Assembly (NCBI GenBank): GCA_913041095.1 | Contig: CAJWIB010000170.1 | Coordinates: forward strand, 1 to 6,325 | Direction: 5' to 3' | Origin: an uncultured Rhodospirillaceae bacterium | Lineage (GTDB): Bacteria; Pseudomonadota; Alphaproteobacteria; Rhodospirillales; UBA2165 | Length of the DNA: 6,325 bases | Shown: in pieces, positions 1 through 5,844 of the stretch | Layout of the letters: each line of letters begins with the position of its first letter | How positions within the stretch are numbered: position 1 is the first letter of the stretch | The notes under the pieces: generated by a model | Databases searched by the model: none | The model's input: the letters and a program-made list of their open reading frames with translations, nothing else | Told to the model about the DNA's origin: nothing | Made by a program: the position numbers and the translations under genes

Positions 1-30
1 ACAAATGAAGAGATTAAATCCTTCATAGAA

Positions 31-819
31 TTGCATTTCTATTACTTTTAGCTGTTGTCCTGTTCCCAGCGCGTACGCATCGTTATGGCTGAAAAAAATT
101 TGGATTGGGTGAGCCATAAAATCGATCTAAAAAAAACAAGAACACGCAACTCCTGAATACCAATCTACTCATCCCGATGGCGTTGTCCCGGCACTGGTTC
201 ATGATGGTCAGGTCATTATCGAATCCATCGATATTATCGACTACTTGGATACGACCTTCCCAGAAACACCCCTACGCCCGGTATCGGAGGATGCCGTCGC
301 TGAAATGCACCAATGGATGCAGCAAGCAGATGGCACTCAGCACAGTATCAAAATGCTAACTCACGAGTTCTTATTCAAACAGCATAAAATGCCGCCGGAA
401 GCTTTCCAGGCACTTTCCTAAAAACACAATAATGTGGAACTGGTTGAATTTATGCGGGTTTGGAGTTCCGACGCAGGATTTCAGAAATCAGAAATTGAGT
501 CGGAACTAAAACTTAAGCACGACCATTTTGTGCAGATCGATCAAGCGCTCGCAGGCAAATATTGGTTGGTAGACAATACATTTTCGCTAGCCGATATTGT
601 CTGGTATCCAATGTCAGACGGCTGGATCTCATGCATTAACAGCTTGAGTTACACGTCAATCTCAAGGAGTGGTATGAGCGCTTCCAAGCTAAACCAAGGT
701 ATATCAAGGGGATTAGTGAGTTCGAGATTCCACCAGCATTGGCTGCCTTTAATGCCTACAGTTTAGAGCGCGCCGAGCAAAGTACCGGGGTCAAATCATT
801 TAAGCCCCTCGCGGCTTAA
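31..819 (+). pseudogene. Decayed glutathione S-transferase gene (3 stops, 2 frameshifts)
   Basis: Joining three stretches across two frame changes gives a GST-like protein of about 260 residues. The N-terminal thioredoxin fold is recognisable from SCSQRVRIVMAEKNLDW (from about base 55), the cis-proline region GVVPALVHDG and the glutathione-binding IIESIDIIDYL. The helical C-terminal domain includes YWLVDNTFSLADIVWYPM and, after the second shift, RRLDLMH and LKEWYERFQAKPRYIKGI. The lesions are an in-frame TAG at 49-51, one extra A in the eight-A run at 129-136, TAA at 419-421, a probable one-base loss near 613-616, and TAA at 637-639. No usable ATG precedes the first lesion; TTG at 31 or ATA at 25 sits where the start should be. 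An intact copy would conjugate or transfer glutathione in the cytoplasm, but the substrate cannot be told. So many lesions argue for a true pseudogene rather than a sequencing error, especially as the neighbouring genes are intact. Confidence 0.85.
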
Positions 820-829
820 GTTATTTTTT
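800..829 (+). terminator. Intrinsic terminator after the GST pseudogene
   Basis: A perfect 7-bp stem, TTAAGCC (800-806) with GGCTTAA (813-819), encloses a 6-base loop and is followed by TTATTTTTT (821-829). This is a textbook rho-independent terminator for plus-strand transcription. The pseudogene's last codons and its TAA (817-819) form the right arm. The T-tract doubles as the end of the convergent minus-strand ORF, whose stop is at 821-823. On the minus strand no U-run follows the stem, so it should act in one direction. Confidence 0.75.
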
Positions 830-1042
830 CCAGCTCAAACACCGAGCCTTATTGCCGTCAGAGATCATGCAGGGAACGGTAGCGCCAGTTTCCGCGTTGA
901 CCCTAATGACACCGGACGAGGCCGAACCGATATAAGTATAGCCGGGTTCATCCAGACCGCCCTCCACAATTTCAACTTTGAACACAAATATTAGAATGAC
1001 GATGATCAATCCAGCTGTGAGGAATAATTTAATTTTGCTCAT
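821..1042 (-). CDS. Small hypothetical single-pass membrane protein
   Basis: This encodes 73 residues from the ATG at 1042, or 78 from the ATG at 1057. I prefer 1042 because it starts MSKIKLF, a short basic segment followed directly by a hydrophobic stretch of about 17 residues (LFLTAGLIIVILIFVF). That suggests an N-terminal membrane anchor or uncleaved signal with the remainder in the periplasm. The tail has GYTYIGSASSGVIRVNAETG followed by two cysteines in VPCMISDGNKARC. The pattern G-V-x-R-[LV]-[DN]-x-x-T-G with later cysteines resembles small membrane-anchored hypothetical proteins I recall from alphaproteobacteria; their function is unknown. Neither start has a good Shine-Dalgarno site. 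The gene is on the operon strand, but the bcr terminator lies between, so it probably needs its own promoter, which I could not identify. It could be non-coding, but the coherent membrane-protein layout makes a real gene more likely. Confidence 0.5.
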   Translation of the reverse strand: MSKIKLFLTAGLIIVILIFVFKVEIVEGGLDEPGYTYIGSASSGVIRVNAETGATVPCMISDGNKARCLSWKK

Positions 1043-1074
1043 GCCGATTTCTAACATGACTTCGAGCTAGGCAC

Positions 1075-1108
1075 AAAAAAAGCCTGACCAATAATGACCA
1101 GGCCTTTT
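1075..1108 (-). terminator. Terminator of the dch-bcrCBAD operon
   Basis: Read on the minus strand, GCCTG (1103-1099) and CAGGC (1086-1082) form a GC-rich stem around a 12-base loop, followed by a run of seven T (1081-1075). It begins about 20 bases after the bcrD stop codon (1129-1127), a typical position for an operon terminator. A bulged C at 1104 allows TTTT (1105-1108) to pair with part of the A-run, so the structure may also work weakly on the plus strand. Confidence 0.75.
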
Positions 1109-1126
1109 CATAAAATATTATCGGTT

Positions 1127-1975
1127 TTAAGAGGCTTGTTTTAACTCTTCCACTTTGGCTAGTTTTTCATAGCGGAAGCCGCCCCAAAGTGCGGCACCAA
1201 TGGCGCCGGCATAGATGGAGTTCGGATCACTTTTGATTGTGACATTAACCTTGTTCTTTGGATCAGAAACACCTTCGGCCATGGCAGCAACCAGGCCTGT
1301 ATCCAAGGCCAAGCCACCAGTTACCATAACATCACCCTCCATCACCTTGGTTGCCCGCAGCAGTTTGAGAAGCCGGTTGGACATGGAAATGTGAATGCCT
1401 TTCAAAATATTTGGAGCCGAAATACTACGCGACACCATGTTGATCACATCGGTTTCGGCCAAAACAGCACAAATACCTGACACCACTTCCGGGTCATCGG
1501 CTTGTTGCGATAATTCGCCAATTTCTTCGAGTGTAATGCCGAGATAGCGGGCAATGTTTTCCAAGAATTGGCCGGAACCAGAGGCACATTGGCTGGTCAT
1601 CCGGTATTCAAGGACCTTACCGTGTTCATCGATGCGGATTGCCCGGCCATGCAGGGCGCCCACATCCAACACAGAACGTGATTCTGGATTGAGATAAATC
1701 GCCCCACGCGCATGGGTCGTCATCGAATAAAAGTGACCGGTATGAAATTCAAGACTTTCGCCTTCACCCGTTGTGGCAGTGTAATCAATATCATCACGGG
1801 TCACACCATTTTCCTTGAGCAACTCATCCATGCTGTCTTCAGCGAGTTTGTAAGGGTCACGTTTGCGGATGCGTTCCGCTTTTTTACCAATCCATTCGTT
1901 TTTTTCGCCATCGACCTCAAAAAGAACTGTCTTTACAACACCGGTGCCGACATCAATTCCAATTGTTTTAACCAT
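1127..1975 (-). CDS. bcrD: Benzoyl-CoA reductase, ATPase subunit BcrD (BadG type)
   Basis: This is the smaller of the two ATP-binding subunits of class I benzoyl-CoA reductase (BadF/BadG/BcrA/BcrD ATPase family, actin/Hsp70-like fold). With BcrA it couples ATP hydrolysis to delivery of low-potential electrons to the BcrBC module. Its 282 residues are, from memory, the usual family length. Visible motifs are the phosphate-1 loop IGIDVGTGVVK (5-15), the phosphate-2 region LDVGALHGRAI (103-113) and the adenosine motif VTGGLALD (218-225). Cys130 in SQCASGSGQ and Cys169 in SGICAVLAE are 39 residues apart, the spacing of the cluster cysteines in the homologous activator HgdC, so they should hold half of a [4Fe-4S] cluster shared with BcrA. 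The phosphate-2 region has ALH where BcrA has GQD. The start ATG overlaps the bcrA stop by one base (TAATG), implying translational coupling. It is the last gene before the terminator. Confidence 0.95.
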   Translation of the reverse strand: MVKTIGIDVGTGVVKTVLFEVDGEKNEWIGKKAERIRKRDPYKLAEDSMDELLKENGVTRDDIDYTATTGEGESLEFHTGHFYSMTTHARGAIYLNPESRSVLDVGALHGRAIRIDEHGKVLEYRMTSQCASGSGQFLENIARYLGITLEEIGELSQQADDPEVVSGICAVLAETDVINMVSRSISAPNILKGIHISMSNRLLKLLRATKVMEGDVMVTGGLALDTGLVAAMAEGVSDPKNKVNVTIKSDPNSIYAGAIGAALWGGFRYEKLAKVEELKQAS

Positions 1976-3324
1976 TATGCTGCTCCTAACTGTTCTTCTG
2001 CACCCGTTAGATCACCTTTTGCTGCTCGACGGGCAAATTCGACGGCGCCCAAGGCACCAGTATAAATTGATTCGGGATCAATATTAATGGTCACTTCACC
2101 ATAGTTTTCCTTAATCAATTTTTTGAGTTCCTTGACCGCGGCTTCGTTATTGGCGACTCCACCGGTGAAGGTGAATTCATCGGTGATACCGCCAGATCGG
2201 GAAATGATGGACAAGGCGCGGAGAATGATGGCCCGATGTAATCCAGCCAGCACGTCTTCACGCTTTTCGCCCAAAGCCAGGCGATCGCGCAACTCAGCGC
2301 CAGCAAACACGGTGCAGGTTGAGTTGATTTTGGCGACCTTGGTTGCTTTAGAAGCGAGTGGACCAAGTTCATGGACACCCATATTCATCTCGTCGGCGAT
2401 ATAGCCGAGATAACGGCCACAACCTGCGGCACAACGGTCATTCATTTGGAAATTTTCAACAATACCTGCGGTATCCACCTGGATAGCCTTGGTGTCCTGA
2501 CCGCCAATGTCGAGAACCGTACGGGTTTTCGGATACATAATATGTGCACCCAAACCGTGACAGAGAATTTCCGAACGGATGTGCTCTTTCGGGAAAGGTA
2601 AACGCACACGCCCATAGCCAGTACCAACGACGTAGGTTTCCTCGAGTTCAATGTCGAGACCTTCAGTCATAGCAGTAGCAAAATCGTCTGCGTTCAGACC
2701 AAGAGCGGATAATTCCTCGACTGCATTCTCCATGGCACGGGTGAATTTATTATTCATGTCACCTGCCGGCGGACGGTTTTCCACCTTAATGATCGACTTA
2801 TCGTAAACATTGAGAAGCAAGTCATAAGAGAGATCAGCTTTTTTTGCCTCTTCCTCGGCAATGTTCATGAAAGAACCACCGGCGATATCACGAAAAAAAT
2901 CTGATTTCCGCTTAGCACCTGGCGCGAACAGCGCTGCAGCTTCATCATTGAGCTGATTGAAAGTCGTATCCAGCACCGCTTTGGTCGCATCGGCGTTGGC
3001 TTTAAAACGGTCATCGGTCACGAACCCTTTACAGGTGGTCCGCAAATCATCCAACTGTTCGCGAAATTGTTCAAGGCGGAAGTTCCGCTCCAGAGACGAC
3101 ATAATATCATCCATGGAATCCTTGGCGCTGGCGACGTTCTCGAAGCCGCGGCGCATCAGAGTAAAGCGGGTTGAGATCATCGCTTCCTGTTTGGATACAG
3201 CAGCCGCCGTATCGTAATTGGAACGAGAGTTCGTGATACCTTGGCCCAAAACTTCCTTATCCTCGTCCATCAGGACGGCTTTGGTTGTCGTCGAACCAAG
3301 ATCAATACCAATAAAACACTTCAT
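1975..3324 (-). CDS. bcrA: Benzoyl-CoA reductase, ATPase subunit BcrA (BadF type)
   Basis: This is the larger ATP-binding subunit of class I benzoyl-CoA reductase. It binds and hydrolyses ATP and, with BcrD, forms the electron-activating half of the complex in the cytoplasm. It has 449 residues, slightly longer than the roughly 438 I recall for Thauera. The phosphate-1 loop IGIDLGSTTTK is at 5-15, DIGGQDTKAI at 272-281 and the adenosine motif FTGGVANN at 386-393. Cys298 (DRCAAGCGR) and Cys337 (NSTCTVFAG) are 39 residues apart and are the expected [4Fe-4S] ligands; Cys302 is an extra cysteine in the first motif. About 200 mostly helical-looking residues lie between the first motif and about residue 230. 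This insert is absent from the 260-residue activator HgdC and from BcrD, and it marks the Thauera-type BcrA. The start is supported by AGGAG (3339-3335), 10 bases before the ATG. It lies 19 bases after bcrB and overlaps bcrD by one base. Confidence 0.95.
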   Translation of the reverse strand: MKCFIGIDLGSTTTKAVLMDEDKEVLGQGITNSRSNYDTAAAVSKQEAMISTRFTLMRRGFENVASAKDSMDDIMSSLERNFRLEQFREQLDDLRTTCKGFVTDDRFKANADATKAVLDTTFNQLNDEAAALFAPGAKRKSDFFRDIAGGSFMNIAEEEAKKADLSYDLLLNVYDKSIIKVENRPPAGDMNNKFTRAMENAVEELSALGLNADDFATAMTEGLDIELEETYVVGTGYGRVRLPFPKEHIRSEILCHGLGAHIMYPKTRTVLDIGGQDTKAIQVDTAGIVENFQMNDRCAAGCGRYLGYIADEMNMGVHELGPLASKATKVAKINSTCTVFAGAELRDRLALGEKREDVLAGLHRAIILRALSIISRSGGITDEFTFTGGVANNEAAVKELKKLIKENYGEVTINIDPESIYTGALGAVEFARRAAKGDLTGAEEQLGAA

Positions 3325-3334
3325 AATTAAATGT

Positions 3335-3339
3335 CTCCT
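3335..3339 (-). promoter_or_regulatory. Strong ribosome binding site of bcrA
   Basis: AGGAG on the minus strand lies in the 19-base bcrB-bcrA gap, 10 bases before the bcrA ATG. It is the clearest Shine-Dalgarno site in the operon. bcrA is the only one of bcrB, bcrA and bcrD that does not overlap its upstream neighbour, so it probably initiates independently. Confidence 0.75.
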
Positions 3340-3343
3340 ACAC

Positions 3344-4636
3344 TCAAGCCGCTTGGCGTTTTTGTTCGATCATTTGGAAGTAACTTTCCAAACGGTTTTT
3401 AACGTTAGCGGGTGAGAAATAACGCGGATCGACCAAATCGGTTTCAATAAATGCGCCTGGTTTACCGGTAAGATTTTCGACTTCACGCAGCATCAGCAAT
3501 TCGCCGGCAGCGAAGCTGTTGCAGCTCTTGATCGAGTTGATCAACAGACCGTCGGCTTCATAATCCTCAATATAGTCAGCCATCATTTTGGTGCGTTCAG
3601 GCAGGTTCCGGTTGGTGTAGCAACCGAGACAATATTCAGCCAGGCTTTCAATCGGATTTTCCGGATCATGGCGGAAACCGTCATAATCATATACGCCACC
3701 CACTTTAGAGTAGGAACTGGCGACACAAACCGCGCCTTCGTCGTAGAACATTTTCCAGAACTCGCGGAAATTGGTCCAGTTCGGCGGGCCTTCTGTAACC
3801 AGGCGGTATTTTTCCTTACCCATTTCGCCATCCGGCGTAACCGGACCTAAACCTTTGTCGGTGCGTTCTTGGATTTCACCACGGAGGAGATCGTAAAATT
3901 CTACAGCGTCTGTAGTGCCGCGGAAGGCCGAGAAAATTGGTCCAATATAATAGACCGCACCAAAATATCCATCGATGGGAGATGGTTTTTTCTTAGCCGA
4001 TTGCAGCACCCAAACCAAATTGTCTTCGGCTTTAGCGGAATTCCGCATCAACTCACGTAATTTGTCGATGTCGAACTTAACGCCGGAAACCTGCTCCATG
4101 GTAGGAATGACTTCTTCCTTGATTTGTTTAACCACATAGTCACGCATACTTTGGGTAATTTGACCTTTGCCGTCACCCTGATAAGGAACATGCAGCATAA
4201 CTGTTGGGCATTTATACTGCTCGCGCAGCAATTCAAACCATTTCAGGAAGGTGTAACAGCCGGTGTAGGACAACAATAACATGTCCGGGTTCGGCATGGG
4301 TTTGCCGTTAGGCGCGATATTGCCCTTGGCCATCATGCCGATGTCAGCTTTCACATAGGTGCAAACATCTTCCGAATGGCCCATCTTCTCGGCGTCAGAT
4401 ATCATTGCACCGGACTGCTTGCGCATGGCGTTACCGAGCGCATTGATTTCCGGCAGATTGTTGACAATATCAAAACAACGGGTCAACTCGTTAAGATTAC
4501 CGGGAACAAATGTCGAAGATGTTTTTAGACCAAGTTCCTTGGCATTGGTCAGTTTCTCATAATTACCGGCAATCATTTCTTTCTGCTTCAACATTGAAGT
4601 ATCTTTTTTGACTTCGGGATTGTTATCGTTACTCAT
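3344..4636 (-). CDS. bcrB: Benzoyl-CoA reductase, subunit BcrB (BadE type)
   Basis: This is one of the two subunits of the substrate-reducing half of class I benzoyl-CoA reductase and belongs to the 2-hydroxyglutaryl-CoA dehydratase D-component family (HgdA/HgdB-like). With BcrC it carries the [4Fe-4S] clusters that receive activated electrons and binds the aromatic thioester. It has 430 residues from the chosen ATG. Cysteines in conserved-looking contexts are Cys92 (EDVCTYVK), Cys127 (YTGCYTF), Cys336 and Cys339 (EYCLGC) and Cys372 (IKSCNSF); some of these should be cluster ligands. The start at 4636 is preferred over the in-frame ATG at 4648 because it gives an ATGA overlap with the bcrC stop and has GGAG (4646-4643) six bases upstream. 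The longer start would add only MERS. The substrate could be a methylbenzoyl-CoA rather than benzoyl-CoA; the sequence alone cannot settle this. Confidence 0.93.
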   Translation of the reverse strand: MSNDNNPEVKKDTSMLKQKEMIAGNYEKLTNAKELGLKTSSTFVPGNLNELTRCFDIVNNLPEINALGNAMRKQSGAMISDAEKMGHSEDVCTYVKADIGMMAKGNIAPNGKPMPNPDMLLLSYTGCYTFLKWFELLREQYKCPTVMLHVPYQGDGKGQITQSMRDYVVKQIKEEVIPTMEQVSGVKFDIDKLRELMRNSAKAEDNLVWVLQSAKKKPSPIDGYFGAVYYIGPIFSAFRGTTDAVEFYDLLRGEIQERTDKGLGPVTPDGEMGKEKYRLVTEGPPNWTNFREFWKMFYDEGAVCVASSYSKVGGVYDYDGFRHDPENPIESLAEYCLGCYTNRNLPERTKMMADYIEDYEADGLLINSIKSCNSFAAGELLMLREVENLTGKPGAFIETDLVDPRYFSPANVKNRLESYFQMIEQKRQAA

Positions 4637-4646
4637 GCTGCGCTCC
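4633..4646 (-). promoter_or_regulatory. bcrC/bcrB stop-start overlap with ribosome site
   Basis: GGAG (4646-4643) lies inside the last codons of bcrC, six bases before ATGA (4636-4633), where the bcrB ATG shares bases with the bcrC TGA. This arrangement decides the bcrB start and suggests translational coupling, which would keep the paired BcrC and BcrB subunits near equal amounts. Confidence 0.7.
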
Positions 4647-5808
4647 ATAGTTTGATTGAGTCTGCGAAAGTTCCGGCTTGTTCCCTGATAGGCTGCATTT
4701 GCCCGGAATTTTCGGCATATTGAAAGGAGATGTAAGGAATATTGGCGTCATCGAGAACATGGGCCAGCATCGGCTGGTCCAACAATGCGGGATCGCAGAA
4801 ACTTGGGGCGGAGAAAATGACGCCTTCAGCACCCCTCGCACGGACTAACTCAACTATAAACTTGCCCTTTTTTTCTTCGCTTGGTTCGAATTTTGAGGCG
4901 AGATCCAATGAGTGTTTGAGGAAAGCTTCAGAGAGATTAAGCAGCGGATCACCATCGGTAGGAATGTCTTCAGTAATCATCCGATTGATCATCATGTAGT
5001 CATCATCTACCACATAACAGCCGGCTAGTTCGATGGATTTAACCAAACCTAGCGGCGGTTGTTCACAAAAGGATCCATTGAGAACGACGCGGCAGTTGTC
5101 TTTCATGCGGCGTTCTTCATTTTCGACGGCGGCTAGATAATCTTTCATCATTTGCGTATGATCTTCCGGCGTTAAAATTTCGCCGGCCCGCATCAGTAGA
5201 TAGACTTCAGAAGCCGGCACTTTCCAAGGCTGATCCGAACGGAATTGATAGACTTTCCGGACCCAGTCACGGTTCTCATTGTAAACCTGGATCGAATTTC
5301 TGAGATCATCATCAGTAATTTCCCGGCCACCAAGTTTTTCCAGACCTTCGCGCAATTCCTGAAGATCGTTTTTGTAAAACTCGCCGCCAATATCGCTGCG
5401 GAAGTTCTGCGGCGTATCGAAATAACGGGCATAAACTTCGGGAAATAGCAATTTCCACACACCCGAGAGATTGCGGATTACGTCGCAAATACTTGGGAAT
5501 AACATACCGTCAACAAAATCGAGGTTTTTCATAATGCCTAGTTCGACGGTCGAGCGCGGAATACGGCAAATGTAGCTTTGGTAGTAAGCGTCACCGTGGA
5601 TAACTTCCATGGCGTCGCCACCACCCAGAATGCCTATGGGCAGCATTCCGGCAGCGTGAATTATTTCATTCGGCACGTAAACCGGCATATAACCAACTAC
5701 TTTGCGCCCATCCTCGGCAACTTTCCATTCCCGCGCATATGTGAAGTTCAAATCTTCAAATATTTCTTCGCAACGGTCGATAATTTCTTTTACAGACATA
5801 TCACTCAT
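4633..5808 (-). CDS. bcrC: Benzoyl-CoA reductase, subunit BcrC (BadD type)
   Basis: This is the partner of BcrB in the benzoyl-CoA-reducing module and belongs to the same 2-hydroxyglutaryl-CoA dehydratase D-component family. The module dearomatises benzoyl-CoA to cyclohexa-1,5-diene-1-carbonyl-CoA using electrons from BcrAD. It has 391 residues, close to the family length I recall (about 386). Recognisable stretches include PVYVPNEIIHAAGMLPIGILGG (split here: PVYVPNEIIHAAG at 42-54, MLPIGILGG at 55-63), YICRIPRSTVELG (79-91, Cys81), FPSICDVIRNLSG (104-116, Cys108), GSFCEQPPLG (245-254, Cys248), APSFCDPALL (334-343, Cys338) and the C-terminal ENSGQMQPIREQAGTF. The conserved cysteines are candidate cluster ligands. 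The ATG at 5808 has AAGGA (5816-5812) only three bases upstream. The ATG at 5799 (MSVKEII) is 12 bases from it and matches the N-terminus I recall from homologues, so the start is uncertain by three residues. Confidence 0.94.
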   Translation of the reverse strand: MSDMSVKEIIDRCEEIFEDLNFTYAREWKVAEDGRKVVGYMPVYVPNEIIHAAGMLPIGILGGGDAMEVIHGDAYYQSYICRIPRSTVELGIMKNLDFVDGMLFPSICDVIRNLSGVWKLLFPEVYARYFDTPQNFRSDIGGEFYKNDLQELREGLEKLGGREITDDDLRNSIQVYNENRDWVRKVYQFRSDQPWKVPASEVYLLMRAGEILTPEDHTQMMKDYLAAVENEERRMKDNCRVVLNGSFCEQPPLGLVKSIELAGCYVVDDDYMMINRMITEDIPTDGDPLLNLSEAFLKHSLDLASKFEPSEEKKGKFIVELVRARGAEGVIFSAPSFCDPALLDQPMLAHVLDDANIPYISFQYAENSGQMQPIREQAGTFADSIKLWSAA

Positions 5809-5844
5809 CTTTCCTTGTGGACTTAATTTCCTAAAATTTCGGTC
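5809..5844 (-). promoter_or_regulatory. dch-bcrC intergenic gap with bcrC ribosome site
   Basis: This 36-base AT-rich spacer contains AAGGA (5816-5812) just ahead of the bcrC start. I see no hairpin followed by a T-run, and the gap is too short for a convincing promoter of its own, so dch and bcrC are probably co-transcribed. It contains a second purine-rich GGAAAT stretch nearer dch with no obvious role. Confidence 0.5.

Noticed and set aside
129..136. Programmed frameshifting at the eight-A run in the GST gene
   Set aside because: Stop codons at 49-51, 419-421 and 637-639 and a second frame change would still prevent a full-length product, so decay is the simpler reading.
1085..1100. Direct repeat TGACCA (1085-1090 and 1095-1100) as an operator
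   Set aside because: Both copies lie inside the terminator hairpin downstream of bcrD, so the hairpin explains them better.
1095..1140. Possible promoter for the small ORF, with GATAAT on the minus strand just after the bcrD stop
   Set aside because: The -35 match at a 17-base spacing is poor, and the terminator would lie between this promoter and the ORF.
1712..2087. Overlapping plus-strand ORFs opposite bcrD and bcrA
   Set aside because: They lie antisense to well-conserved coding sequence, and their translations show no coherent domain or motif.
3344..5808. Identity as 2-hydroxyglutaryl-CoA dehydratase rather than benzoyl-CoA reductase
   Set aside because: Subunits of both enzymes share families, but two distinct ATPase subunits, a 449-residue BcrA with a large insert, the C-B-A-D order and the adjacent dch all fit benzoyl-CoA reductase.
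5578..5826. 82-residue plus-strand ORF opposite the start of bcrC
   Set aside because: It is antisense to the conserved BcrC N-terminus and has no recognisable protein features.
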